Below, one piece after another: positions 5,280 to 13,503 of a DNA stretch of 14,927 nt. The notes under the pieces were generated by a model. The model was not told the DNA's origin, did no database searches, and saw nothing but the letters and a program-made list of their open reading frames with translations. Position 1 is the stretch's first letter. Every line of letters starts with the position of its first letter. The position numbers were made by a program, and so were the translations under genes. Origin of the DNA: an uncultured Clostridia bacterium (lineage in GTDB: Bacteria; Bacillota; Clostridia; Oscillospirales; Oscillospiraceae); NCBI GenBank assembly GCA_945910975.1, contig CAMDZY010000019.1, positions 1 to 14,927 of the forward strand. The letters are read 5' to 3'.

Positions 5280-6203
5280 ATGAAAACAACCTTGGTAATC
5301 ATGGCAGCCGGAATCGGCTCGCGGTATGGCGGCGGAATTAAGCAGCTTGCGGCGGTTGGCCCAAACGGTGAGATTATTATGGATTATTCCATCCACGATG
5401 CCATTGAGGCGGGATTTGAAAAATTAGTGTTTATTATCCGCAAGGACATCGAACCCGATTTCCTCGCGGTCATTGGCAACCGCATTGAAGCAATGTGCAG
5501 CAAGCTTGGCGTTGAGGTTGCCTATGCATTCCAGGAGCTGGAAAATTTGCCGGAGGGCTTCCGCGTTCCGGAGGGACGCAAAAAACCCTGGGGGACCGGT
5601 CAGGCTGTCCTGGTGTGCCGGGATTTGATTCATGAGCCGTTTGCCGTCATCAATGCCGATGATTATTATGGCAAGGACGCCTTCCGAAAAATGCATGATT
5701 TTTTGGTACACAACGCCCTGAATGCGCCGCATGAGCTCTGCATGGCCGGCTTTATCCTGAAAAATACACTCAGTGAAAACGGCAGCGTCACACGCGGCAT
5801 TTGCCAGGTGGACGCGCAGAACAATTTGTGCAATGTGGTAGAAACCAGAAACATTGTAAAAACCGCCACCGGCGCAGCCGCAAACGGACAGACGCTCGAC
5901 CCGAATACTTACGTGTCCATGAATATGTGGGGCATGAACCCGGAAATGATGGATGTTTTGGACAGCGAGTTTTGCACGTTCCTGCGCGATCTCGGCGAGG
6001 ATGCGACAACTGCGGAATATCTTCTGCCCACCTGCATCGGCAAGCTATTGCAGGAGCATAAGGTTACGGTAAAGGTTTTGCCTACTGCCGACCAGTGGTT
6101 CGGCGTGACCTATCAGGAGGACAAGCAGCTGGTTATTGACTCCATCGGCGCACTGGTTGCAGACGGCACCTATTGTGCCGACTTGTTTTCAGACTTGAAA
6201 TAA
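5280..6203 (+). CDS. Sugar-phosphate nucleotidyltransferase
   Basis: This 307-residue cytosolic enzyme has the NTP_transferase (GT-A-like Rossmann) fold that joins a nucleoside triphosphate to a sugar 1-phosphate, releasing pyrophosphate. The N-terminal nucleotide loop is MAAGIGSRYGGGIKQL (8-23), with the Arg and Lys that hold the phosphates. GTGQAV is at 105-110, and NADDYYG (125-131) carries the metal-binding Asp. The C-terminal part has WFGVTYQED, as in related uncharacterised nucleotidyltransferases. ATG 5280 is chosen: GGAG is seven bases upstream and the nucleotide loop comes at once, whereas the in-frame ATG at 5217 lies inside the intergenic hairpin. Placed just before the UDP-glucuronate enzymes, it may supply a UDP-sugar such as UDP-glucose, but it is not a clear GalU, and RfbA is encoded separately downstream. 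The sugar and nucleotide are unproven. Confidence 0.85.
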   Translation: MKTTLVIMAAGIGSRYGGGIKQLAAVGPNGEIIMDYSIHDAIEAGFEKLVFIIRKDIEPDFLAVIGNRIEAMCSKLGVEVAYAFQELENLPEGFRVPEGRKKPWGTGQAVLVCRDLIHEPFAVINADDYYGKDAFRKMHDFLVHNALNAPHELCMAGFILKNTLSENGSVTRGICQVDAQNNLCNVVETRNIVKTATGAAANGQTLDPNTYVSMNMWGMNPEMMDVLDSEFCTFLRDLGEDATTAEYLLPTCIGKLLQEHKVTVKVLPTADQWFGVTYQEDKQLVIDSIGALVADGTYCADLFSDLK

Positions 6204-6267
6204 CGAAAAAGAGCCGTTAAAGGGCATCGCGGAGCTTGCCGACTTGGCGGTGAAAGAATCAAAACCA

Positions 6268-6298
6268 TTTTTCGCGGCGGCGCGCACGTCGCGAAAAA
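6268..6298. other. Hairpin in the 145-base gap before the epimerase gene
   Basis: A nine-pair perfect inverted repeat, TTTTTCGCG (6268-6276) with CGCGAAAAA (6290-6298), encloses a GC-rich 13-base loop. On the plus strand it ends in A, so it is not a terminator for the operon. The rest of the gap 6204-6348 shows no convincing promoter or ORF. Confidence 0.4.
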
Positions 6299-6348
6299 TA
6301 CTTTACAGGCCGCAATCGGCGGAATCAAATCGGATTGGAGTTGCAGCA

Positions 6349-7413
6349 ATGAGCAAGGTCGTATTAGAAGGCAAAACCGTATTCGTCACAGGCGTTGCAG
6401 GCTTTATTGGCAGCAATCTGGCAAAGCGCTTGTTGTGCAGCACGGAGAATGTAACGGTCATCGGCATGGATAACATGAATGACTATTACGACGTGCAGCT
6501 GAAGCAAGCACGGCTTGCCGAACTGTCGGTGTATCCGGCATTTGTTTTTGTCAAGGGCAGTATTGCGGATAAAGCGCTGGTCAACCGTGTGTTTGAACAG
6601 TACAAGCCACAGCTTGTGGTGAATCTTGCGGCGCAGGCCGGTGTTCGCTATTCCATCGTGAATCCGGACGCCTACATTGCGTCGAATTTGATCGGCTTTT
6701 ATAACATCCTGGAAGCCTGCCGGCACTCTTACGATGAGGGTCACACACCCGTAGAGCACCTGGTGTATGCTTCCAGCTCTTCAGTTTATGGCTCCAACAA
6801 GAAGGTGCCGTACAGCACGGAGGATAAGGTGGATAACCCTGTTTCTCTTTATGCTGCGACCAAAAAATCAAACGAGCTGATGGCACACGCATATGCAAAG
6901 CTGTACAATATTCCGTCCACCGGCTTGCGATTCTTTACGGTTTACGGCCCTGCCGGCCGGCCGGATATGGCATATTTCGGCTTCACGAACAAGCTCAGAG
7001 CCGGCAAGACCATCCAAATCTTCAACTATGGCAACTGCAAAAGAGATTTCACCTATATCGATGATATTGTGACAGGCATTGAAAAGGTCATGCAAAAAGC
7101 ACCGGACAGAGCAACCGGTGACGACGGGCTTCCGGTTCCGCCGTATGCTTTGTACAACATCGGGAATAACCACCCGGAGAATCTGCTGGATTTCGTGCAG
7201 ATTTTGAGCGAAGAACTGGTGCGCGCCGGCGTGTTGCCGGAGGATTATGACTTTGAAGCGCACAAGGAGCTTGTTCCCATGCAGCCGGGCGATGTGCCGG
7301 TGACCTATGCAGACACCAGTGCATTGGAGCGGGATTTCGGCTTCAAGCCCTGCACCGACCTGCGGGAAGGCCTGCGGCGGTTTGCCGAGTGGTATGCAAA
7401 GTTTTATATGTAA
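6349..7413 (+). CDS. NAD-dependent UDP-glucuronate 4-epimerase-like enzyme
   Basis: This 354-residue extended short-chain dehydrogenase/reductase probably interconverts UDP-glucuronate and UDP-galacturonate. The NAD-binding loop is TGVAGFIG (14-21). NLAAQAGVRYS (92-102) followed by NP and SNLIGFYNILEACR is the signature of the CapI/LspL-like UDP-glucuronate epimerases. Catalytic residues are Ser143-Ser145 in ASSSSVYG and Tyr168-x3-Lys172 in SLYAATKKSN; RFFTVYGPAGRPDMA (194-208) is also typical. Length is normal. The ATG at 6349 is preceded by GGAG at eight bases and places the Rossmann loop at the usual distance; an in-frame ATG-less extension back to 6244 adds a sequence with no family support. 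The gene for the dehydrogenase that makes its substrate follows 60 bases later, which strengthens the call. Other uronate or hexose epimerase activity remains possible. Confidence 0.88.
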   Translation: MSKVVLEGKTVFVTGVAGFIGSNLAKRLLCSTENVTVIGMDNMNDYYDVQLKQARLAELSVYPAFVFVKGSIADKALVNRVFEQYKPQLVVNLAAQAGVRYSIVNPDAYIASNLIGFYNILEACRHSYDEGHTPVEHLVYASSSSVYGSNKKVPYSTEDKVDNPVSLYAATKKSNELMAHAYAKLYNIPSTGLRFFTVYGPAGRPDMAYFGFTNKLRAGKTIQIFNYGNCKRDFTYIDDIVTGIEKVMQKAPDRATGDDGLPVPPYALYNIGNNHPENLLDFVQILSEELVRAGVLPEDYDFEAHKELVPMQPGDVPVTYADTSALERDFGFKPCTDLREGLRRFAEWYAKFYM

Positions 7414-7473
7414 AAATTCCCTGCCAACGAAGCGGTACCCATACCCAAAGCGTGGGGGAGGAGAACAAAAATT

Positions 7474-8724
7474 ATGAGAGCTTTTAAGGATTTGAAAATT
7501 GCAGTCGCCGGCACCGGATATGTCGGCCTTTCCATTGCCACACTTTTGGCACAGCACCACAAGGTCATGGCCGTGGACATCATTCCGGAAAAAGTAGAAC
7601 AAATCAACAACAAAAAATCTCCGATTCAGGATGAATATATTGAAAAATATCTGGCAGAAAAGGAACTGAATCTGACAGCCACACTGGATGTAAAGCAGGC
7701 GTATTCCGATGCCGATTTTGTGGTGATCGCGGCGCCTACAAACTATGACAGCAAGAAGAACTTTTTCGACACTTCTGCGGTGGAGGCCGTGATTCGGCTG
7801 GTGCTTGCGTACAATCCGGAAGCGATCATGGTCATTAAAAGCACGATCCCGGTGGGCTATACCGTCGCTGTCCGCGAAAAGTTCCACTGTGATAACATCA
7901 TCTTCTGCCCGGAGTTTCTCAGAGAGAGCAAGGCGCTTTACGATAATTTGTATCCCAGCCGCATCATTGTTGGCACGGATATGGACGATGCGCGTCTGGT
8001 AAAGGCGGCACACACCTTTGCAGAGCTGTTGCAGGAGGGCGCAATTAAGCAGAACATTGACACCTTGTTCATGGGCTTCACGGAAGCCGAAGCGGTGAAG
8101 CTGTTTGCAAATACGTATTTGGCGCTGCGTGTGTCCTATTTCAACGAGCTGGACACCTATGCCGAGATGAAGGGTTTGAATACGCAGCAGATTATTAACG
8201 GTGTCTGCCTTGACCCGCGGATCGGGACGCACTACAACAATCCGTCCTTCGGCTACGGCGGTTACTGCCTGCCAAAGGACACAAAGCAGCTGCTGGCCAA
8301 CTACGCCGATGTCCCGGAGAACCTAATTGAAGCAATCGTGGAATCCAACCGCACCCGCAAGGACTTTATTGCAGACCGTGTGCTGGAAATTGCCGGTGGC
8401 TACAGTGCAAATGACAGCTGGGACGAGAGTAAGGAAACGGAAGTCGTGGTTGGTGTATACCGACTGACCATGAAGAGCAATTCCGACAACTTCCGCCAGA
8501 GCAGCATCCAGGGCGTTATGAAACGTATTAAGGCAAAGGGCGCCACGGTGATCATCTACGAGCCAACCCTGACGGACGGTGAGAAGTTCTTTGGGTCGGT
8601 CGTTGTGAACGATCTGGAGAAGTTTAAACAGATGAGCAATGCGATTATTGCAAATCGATATGATAGCTGTCTGGATGACGTGCAGGAGAAGGTTTACACA
8701 AGAGATATTTTCCGGAGAGATTGA
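7474..8724 (+). CDS. ugd: UDP-glucose 6-dehydrogenase
   Basis: This 416-residue cytosolic enzyme oxidises UDP-glucose twice with NAD+ to UDP-glucuronate. The N-terminal Rossmann domain starts with IAVAGTGYVGLS (9-20). KSTIPVG (122-128), CPEFLRESKA (145-154) and the central helix with EAVKLFANTYLALRVSYFNE follow. The thiol nucleophile is Cys265 in GYGGYCLPKDT, and the C-terminal domain binds the UDP-sugar. All family motifs are intact and the length fits the short bacterial form. The ATG at 7474 has GGGAGGAG about 11 bases upstream. Product flow is to the epimerase encoded just upstream, giving UDP-GlcA/UDP-GalA and so an acidic polymer. The related GDP-mannose or UDP-ManNAc dehydrogenases are less likely given this pairing. 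Confidence 0.92.
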   Translation: MRAFKDLKIAVAGTGYVGLSIATLLAQHHKVMAVDIIPEKVEQINNKKSPIQDEYIEKYLAEKELNLTATLDVKQAYSDADFVVIAAPTNYDSKKNFFDTSAVEAVIRLVLAYNPEAIMVIKSTIPVGYTVAVREKFHCDNIIFCPEFLRESKALYDNLYPSRIIVGTDMDDARLVKAAHTFAELLQEGAIKQNIDTLFMGFTEAEAVKLFANTYLALRVSYFNELDTYAEMKGLNTQQIINGVCLDPRIGTHYNNPSFGYGGYCLPKDTKQLLANYADVPENLIEAIVESNRTRKDFIADRVLEIAGGYSANDSWDESKETEVVVGVYRLTMKSNSDNFRQSSIQGVMKRIKAKGATVIIYEPTLTDGEKFFGSVVVNDLEKFKQMSNAIIANRYDSCLDDVQEKVYTRDIFRRD

Positions 8725-8728
8725 TGTT

Positions 8729-8734
8729 AGGAGG
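8729..8734 (+). promoter_or_regulatory. Shine-Dalgarno site setting the start of the reductase-cytidylyltransferase fusion
   Basis: AGGAGG lies ten bases before ATG 8745. It rules against the nearer in-frame TTG (8721) and ATG (8724), which overlap the ugd stop and have the site inside their coding sequence. Confidence 0.75.
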
Positions 8735-8744
8735 ACAGGTGCGC

Positions 8745-9911
8745 ATGAGAAAAGCAGTAGTAGTCGGCGGTAGCAATGGCATCGGCCTGGCGATCGCAAA
8801 GGAACTGGTTGCAAGAGATTATTATGTTAACATTGTTGACCTTCGAGAGCCTGAGGAAGGCATCCTTCCAAAGGATCGTTTTGCATTTATCAAAAGTAAT
8901 TTGCTCGATTTTGACGAAGAGCTGTTTCAAAAGTTATCCGGCGATCTGCATATCGATTTTTTGATGATAACAGCGGGCTTTGGCCGCGTGGCGGAGCTTG
9001 AAAATCTGCATTTGGCGGAAGTCAATAATGTTTTGGAAGTCAACTCGGTTGCAGCAATCAAAATCATACGGATTTTTTACGATAGGATCAAAAATGAAAA
9101 CCCCTTCTATTGCGGAATCATGGGGTCGATCGCAGGACTGGTCAGCTCACCCATGTTTTCGGTGTACGCAGCGTCAAAGGCGAGCGTCTGCCGCTTTGTG
9201 GAGAGCGTCAATATTGAACTGGAGGAAGCCGGCTGCAAAAACCGCATCCTGAACGTTTCTCCCGGCTCGATAAAAGGCACCAAGTTTAACGGCGGCAGCA
9301 ATGATTTGACGCAGACGCATGATTTGGCCGAGCAAATTGTCTGCCGCATCCTTGCCGCAGAGGAATTGTTTATTCCCGAATATGAAAAGACGTTTAAAGG
9401 CGTCATCGAACAATACACGCAAGACCCGCATAAGTATGGCTTGCACAGTTACGAGTATAAATTAAAATCCGGCCGCGTGCAAAATGAAAAACGTGTCCGC
9501 ATTGGCTATCTGTCAGGAACGTTTGACTTATTCCATGTCGGACATTTGAATTTGCTGCGGCGCGCCAAGGAGCAGTGCGATTATTTGATCGTCGGCGTGC
9601 ATAAAGACGCTTCCCATAAAGGAAAAGAAACCTTTATTCCCTTTGAAGAACGTTTGCAGATCGTTGGCAGCTGTAAGTATGTCGATAAAGCCGTGCAGTC
9701 CTGCACAGAAGACAGCGACGCGTGGGAGCTTTGGCACTATACAAAGCTGTTTGTCGGAAGCGACTATAAAGGAACAGAGCGCTTCCTTCGATACGAAAAG
9801 TATTTTGAGGATAAGGACGTGCAAATCGTTTATTTCCCGTACACGGAAGGAACGAGCAGCACGCAGATCAGAAAGACAATTATCGATAAGACCAACGGGA
9901 CTTCCAAGTAG
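8745..9911 (+). CDS. Fusion of short-chain dehydrogenase/reductase and TagD-like cytidylyltransferase
   Basis: This 388-residue protein has two full enzymatic domains. Residues 1 to about 235 are a classical short-chain dehydrogenase: cofactor loop GGSNGIG (8-14), VDLRE after the second strand, Asn100 (LEVNSVAA), Ser128 (IMGSIAG), and Tyr141-x3-Lys145 (VYAASK). Residues 250 to about 380 are a nucleotidyltransferase of the glycerol-3-phosphate/ethanolamine-phosphate cytidylyltransferase type: SGTFDLFHVGH (257-267) with the HxGH motif, ERLQIVGSCKYVD, and the C-terminal TEGTSSTQIRKT (367-378). The likely role is to reduce a keto or aldehyde phosphate to a polyol phosphate and activate it as a CDP-polyol for transfer to the polymer; substrate not readable. 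It lies 20 bases after ugd and 31 before rfbA. By eye its base use is more A/T-rich than its neighbours, hinting at separate acquisition. Confidence 0.88.
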   Translation: MRKAVVVGGSNGIGLAIAKELVARDYYVNIVDLREPEEGILPKDRFAFIKSNLLDFDEELFQKLSGDLHIDFLMITAGFGRVAELENLHLAEVNNVLEVNSVAAIKIIRIFYDRIKNENPFYCGIMGSIAGLVSSPMFSVYAASKASVCRFVESVNIELEEAGCKNRILNVSPGSIKGTKFNGGSNDLTQTHDLAEQIVCRILAAEELFIPEYEKTFKGVIEQYTQDPHKYGLHSYEYKLKSGRVQNEKRVRIGYLSGTFDLFHVGHLNLLRRAKEQCDYLIVGVHKDASHKGKETFIPFEERLQIVGSCKYVDKAVQSCTEDSDAWELWHYTKLFVGSDYKGTERFLRYEKYFEDKDVQIVYFPYTEGTSSTQIRKTIIDKTNGTSK

Positions 9912-9942
9912 TTAACGATAGATATGGAATTGGAGAAAGGCT

Positions 9943-10839
9943 ATGAAAGGTATTATTTTGGCAGGCGGTTCTGGGACACGCCTGTATCCGTTGACAAAGG
10001 TCACATCGAAGCAGTTGCTTCCTATTTACGATAAACCGATGATTTACTACCCAATGTCTGTGCTGATGAATGCGGGGATCCGTGATATTTTGATTATTTC
10101 CACGCCGCAAGACACCCCGCGATTCCGGGATTTGCTGGGCAACGGACATCAGTTTGGCGTGAACCTCTCCTATGCCGTTCAGCCCTCTCCGGACGGACTG
10201 GCGCAGGCATTTATCATCGGCGCCGATTTCATCGGTACGGACACGGCCGCAATGGTTTTGGGTGACAACATTTTCGCCGGTCACGGCTTGAATAAGCGGT
10301 TAAAGGCCGCTGTGGAGAATGCCGAGTCCGGCAAGGGCGCTACCGTGTTTGGCTACTATGTAGATGATCCGGAGCGCTTTGGAATCGTTGAATTTGATAA
10401 GGACGGCAAGGCAATCTCCATCGAAGAAAAGCCTGCGCAGCCCAAGAGCAACTACTGCGTCACCGGCCTTTATTTCTACGACAACCGGGTCGTGGAGTAT
10501 GCAAGGAACCTCAAACCCTCTGCCCGCGGGGAATTGGAAATCACCGACTTGAACCGCATTTATTTGGAGAATGGGAGTCTGAATGTAGAATTGTTGGGTC
10601 AGGGCTTCACTTGGCTGGACACCGGCACCCATGAGAGCCTTGTGGATGCCACTAACTTTGTCAAGACGATCGAACAGCATCAGCACCGCAAGATCGCCTG
10701 TCTGGAAGAAATTGCCTATCTCAACGGCTGGATCAGCCGCGAGGATGTGCTGAAGGTCTACGAGGTTTTGAAGAAGAACCAGTACGGTCAGTATTTGAAG
10801 GATGTTCTGGACGGCAAGTATCTGGATGTGCTGCATTGA
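9943..10839 (+). CDS. rfbA: Glucose-1-phosphate thymidylyltransferase
   Basis: This 298-residue enzyme makes dTDP-glucose from dTTP and glucose 1-phosphate, the first step of dTDP-L-rhamnose synthesis. The nucleotide loop LAGGSGTRLYPLT is at 6-18, and SKQLLPIYDKPMIYYP (22-37) holds the phosphate-binding Lys. LGDNIF (106-111) carries the metal-binding Asp108. GYYVDDPERFGIVEFD and EEKPAQPKSNYCVTGLYFYD are the typical sugar-binding blocks, and FTWLDTGTHESL is near the C-terminus. It is full length with no missing motif. GGAGAAAGG precedes the ATG. It opens the complete rfbABDC block; this is the short RmlA form usual in Gram-positive operons. Confidence 0.97.
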   Translation: MKGIILAGGSGTRLYPLTKVTSKQLLPIYDKPMIYYPMSVLMNAGIRDILIISTPQDTPRFRDLLGNGHQFGVNLSYAVQPSPDGLAQAFIIGADFIGTDTAAMVLGDNIFAGHGLNKRLKAAVENAESGKGATVFGYYVDDPERFGIVEFDKDGKAISIEEKPAQPKSNYCVTGLYFYDNRVVEYARNLKPSARGELEITDLNRIYLENGSLNVELLGQGFTWLDTGTHESLVDATNFVKTIEQHQHRKIACLEEIAYLNGWISREDVLKVYEVLKKNQYGQYLKDVLDGKYLDVLH

Positions 10840-10863
10840 TTTCTACATAGAGAGGAAACATAC

Positions 10864-11937
10864 ATGAAAAAATATTTACTCACCGGTTGTGCCGGATTTA
10901 TCGGCTCCAATTTCGTTTACTATATGCTCAAAAAGTATGATGATATTTTGCTGGTCAATCTGGACAAGCTGACCTATGCCGGCAATCTGGAGAACCTCAA
11001 GGGCGTGGAGGGCGACAGCCGTCATGTGTTTGTGCAGGGGGACATCTGCGACAAGGAGTTGGTTGCGTCCTTGTTTGCAAAGTATGATTTTGATTACGTC
11101 ATCAATTTCGCCGCAGAATCTCATGTTGACCGCTCCATTGCCAATCCGGAAATCTTTGTGCAGACCAATGTGATGGGTACCGTCAACCTGCTCCAGAGGG
11201 CAAAAGAGGCGTGGTATGACGCCGCCACAAAAACTTGGAAAGCGGGCAAGAAGTACTTGCAGGTTTCCACCGATGAGGTTTACGGCGCGCTGGGCGCAGA
11301 GGGCTACTTTATGGAAACCACGCCCATCAATCCGCACAGTCCGTATTCCGCCTCCAAGGCCAGCGCAGACCACTTTGTACAGGCGTTCCATGATACCTAT
11401 GGGATGCCCATCAATATCACGCGCTGCTCCAATAACTATGGGCCGTATCAGTTCCCGGAAAAATTGATTCCGCTGATGATCAACAACGTCAAGCACCACA
11501 AGCAGCTCCCTGTCTATGGGGACGGAATGCAGATCCGCGATTGGCTGTATGTGGAGGATCACTGCAAGGCCATCGATATGGTGGCGAACGGCGGCAGGCT
11601 CGGTGAGGTTTATAATGTAGGCGGCCACAATGAGCGCCCCAACATTTTCATCGTCAAAACCATCATTGCGCAGCTCCATGACCGGCTGATGGATGACGGG
11701 ATCAGTGAAGAACTCATCAAGCACGTGGAAGACCGCCTGGGGCATGACCGCCGCTATGGCATCGATCCGACGAAGATCAAAAAGGATCTTGGCTGGTATC
11801 CGGAAACACCTTTTGAAAAGGGCATCATCCTGACCATTGACTGGTATCTGGAGCATGAGGACTGGATGAACAATGTGACCAGCGGCAATTATCAAAAGTA
11901 CTACGAGGCAATGTATCGGGCAAAGGCGGAAATCTGA
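10864..11937 (+). CDS. rfbB: dTDP-glucose 4,6-dehydratase
   Basis: This 357-residue extended short-chain dehydrogenase converts dTDP-glucose to dTDP-4-keto-6-deoxyglucose, using bound NAD+ in an internal redox cycle. The cofactor loop is TGCAGFIGSNF (7-17), and NFAAESHVDRSI (81-92) is the family block. STDEVYG (135-141) supplies the catalytic Thr136, Asp137 and Glu138, and Tyr161-x3-Lys165 lies in SPYSASKAS. RCSNNYGPYQFPEKLIPL and QIRDWLYVEDHCKAI complete the signature. AGAGG is upstream of the ATG; it follows rfbA by 24 bases. All key residues are present. Confidence 0.97.
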   Translation: MKKYLLTGCAGFIGSNFVYYMLKKYDDILLVNLDKLTYAGNLENLKGVEGDSRHVFVQGDICDKELVASLFAKYDFDYVINFAAESHVDRSIANPEIFVQTNVMGTVNLLQRAKEAWYDAATKTWKAGKKYLQVSTDEVYGALGAEGYFMETTPINPHSPYSASKASADHFVQAFHDTYGMPINITRCSNNYGPYQFPEKLIPLMINNVKHHKQLPVYGDGMQIRDWLYVEDHCKAIDMVANGGRLGEVYNVGGHNERPNIFIVKTIIAQLHDRLMDDGISEELIKHVEDRLGHDRRYGIDPTKIKKDLGWYPETPFEKGIILTIDWYLEHEDWMNNVTSGNYQKYYEAMYRAKAEI

Positions 11938-11955
11938 TTTGAGGTTGTGGGAAAG

Positions 11956-12870
11956 ATGAAGTTTTTTGTAACCGGCGTCAATGGCCAATTGGGTCATGAC
12001 GTAATGAACGAACTATATAAAAGGGGTCATGTGGGTGTCGGTTCCGATCTGGCGGAAAATTATGCCGGCGTAGCAGACAATTCTGCCGTAACAACGATGC
12101 CTTACGTGAGCCTGGATATTACGGATAAAGAAGCGGTTGCACGCGTTATGAAAGACGTGAAGCCGGATGCGGTCATTCACTGCGCGGCATGGACTGCCGT
12201 GGATATGGCCGAGGACGATGACAAGGTGGAGAAAGTACGTGCCGTCAACGCCGGCGGCACCCAAAATATTGCAGACAGCTGCAAAGCGCTCGACTGCAAG
12301 ATGCTTTACTTGTCCACGGACTATGTTTTTGACGGACAAGGCACCGAACCGTGGCAGCCGGACTGCAAGGATTATAAGCCCCTGAACGTATACGGACAGA
12401 CCAAGCTGGAAGGAGAACTGGCGGTAGCGAACACGCTGGATAAATACTTCATTGTCCGTATCGCCTGGGTGTTTGGCCTGAATGGCAAGAACTTCATTAA
12501 GACCATGATCAATGTGGGCAAGACCCACGATGAGGTTCGGGTGGTCAATGACCAGATCGGCACGCCGACCTATTGCTATGACTTGGCGCGGCTTCTGGTG
12601 GATATGTGCCAAACGGAGAAGTACGGCTATTATCATGCCACAAACGAGGGTGGCTACATCAGCTGGTATGACTTCTGCTGTGAGTTCTATCGGCAGTACG
12701 GGTTGAAAACGAAGGTAACGCCTGTGACCACGGAGGAATACGGCCTGAGCAAGGCAGCCCGCCCGGTCAACAGCAGACTCGATAAGCGCAAACTGGTAGA
12801 CAACGGTTTTACACCGCTCCCGACTTGGCAGGATGCCGTCAGCCGATATTTGAAGGAAGCGCAGCTTTAA
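11956..12870 (+). CDS. rfbD: dTDP-4-dehydrorhamnose reductase
   Basis: This 304-residue short-chain dehydrogenase catalyses the last step, the NAD(P)H reduction of dTDP-4-keto-rhamnose to dTDP-L-rhamnose. It begins with VTGVNGQLGHDV (5-16). STDYVFDG (120-127) and Tyr146-x3-Lys150 in NVYGQTKLEGE are the catalytic blocks, and RIAWVFG and NDQIGTPTYCYDLA are typical of RmlD. Residues about 25-50 form an extended loop seen in many clostridial forms. The ATG at 11956 is preferred to the GTG at 11947: GAGG (11941-11944) would be only two bases from the GTG but 11 from the ATG, and the ATG places the first beta strand at the very start. The order rfbA-B-D-C puts reductase before epimerase. It lies 18 bases after rfbB. 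Confidence 0.94.
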   Translation: MKFFVTGVNGQLGHDVMNELYKRGHVGVGSDLAENYAGVADNSAVTTMPYVSLDITDKEAVARVMKDVKPDAVIHCAAWTAVDMAEDDDKVEKVRAVNAGGTQNIADSCKALDCKMLYLSTDYVFDGQGTEPWQPDCKDYKPLNVYGQTKLEGELAVANTLDKYFIVRIAWVFGLNGKNFIKTMINVGKTHDEVRVVNDQIGTPTYCYDLARLLVDMCQTEKYGYYHATNEGGYISWYDFCCEFYRQYGLKTKVTPVTTEEYGLSKAARPVNSRLDKRKLVDNGFTPLPTWQDAVSRYLKEAQL

Positions 12871-12885
12871 GAGGGGATAAAAAGA

Positions 12886-13491
12886 ATGGGACAGATAAGC
12901 GTCGAGAAAAATGTTGGCGGCATTGAGGGACTGTGTGTGATCACCCCTGCTGTGCATGGGGATGCCCGTGGCTATTTTATGGAAACTTATAGCCGGCGGG
13001 ATATGCAGGAGAACGGAATCAATTTTAACTTTGTGCAAGACAACCAGTCCATGAGTGTAAAAGGCGTGCTCCGCGGATTGCACTTTCAGAAGAATTTCCC
13101 GCAGACCAAGCTGGTGCGCGCAATTAAGGGCGCCGTATTTGATGTTGCGGTGGATGTGAGAAGCGGGTCTGCTACCTTTGGAAAATGGTACGGGATCGAG
13201 CTGACCGAGGAGAATAAAAAGCAGTTCCTGATTCCAAGAGGGTTTGCACACGGCTTCCTGGTTTTGAGTGACACGGCAGAATTTTGCTATAAATGTGATG
13301 ACTTTTACCATCCCAACGATGAAGGCGGCATGGCCTGGAATGACCCGGAGCTTGGGATTCAATGGCCGAAAATTCAGGGGACATACCAAGGCACAGCCAG
13401 TGCAGCGGGTTATAGCATAGATGGCGTTGCGTTGAATCTGAGCGATAAAGACCAGAAGTGGCTCGGATTGAAAGATACATTGAAATTGTGA
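12886..13491 (+). CDS. rfbC: dTDP-4-dehydrorhamnose 3,5-epimerase
   Basis: This 201-residue cupin-fold enzyme inverts C3 and C5 of dTDP-4-keto-6-deoxyglucose, between the RfbB and RfbD steps. HGDARGYFMETY (24-35) is the family start, and VLRGLHFQ (61-68) carries the catalytic His66. KLVRAIKGAVFDVAVDVR forms the cupin strands, and IPRGFAHGFLVLSD (116-129) and CYKCDDFYHPNDEGGMAWNDP hold the second active-site side with the acid Tyr. The C-terminal tail is slightly longer than in the shortest forms. AGGGGA precedes the ATG, 15 bases after rfbD. The set of four rhamnose genes is intact. Confidence 0.96.
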   Translation: MGQISVEKNVGGIEGLCVITPAVHGDARGYFMETYSRRDMQENGINFNFVQDNQSMSVKGVLRGLHFQKNFPQTKLVRAIKGAVFDVAVDVRSGSATFGKWYGIELTEENKKQFLIPRGFAHGFLVLSDTAEFCYKCDDFYHPNDEGGMAWNDPELGIQWPKIQGTYQGTASAAGYSIDGVALNLSDKDQKWLGLKDTLKL

Positions 13492-13503
13492 GGAGAATGC
13501 TCC

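Noticed and set aside
7414..7473. Small hairpin near the ugd ribosome site
   Set aside because: Only about five pairs with a wobble; expected by chance in this composition.
6868..8232. 454-codon open frame on the minus strand
   Set aside because: It is antisense to the epimerase and ugd genes; it is His/Ile/Cys-rich with no domain pattern.
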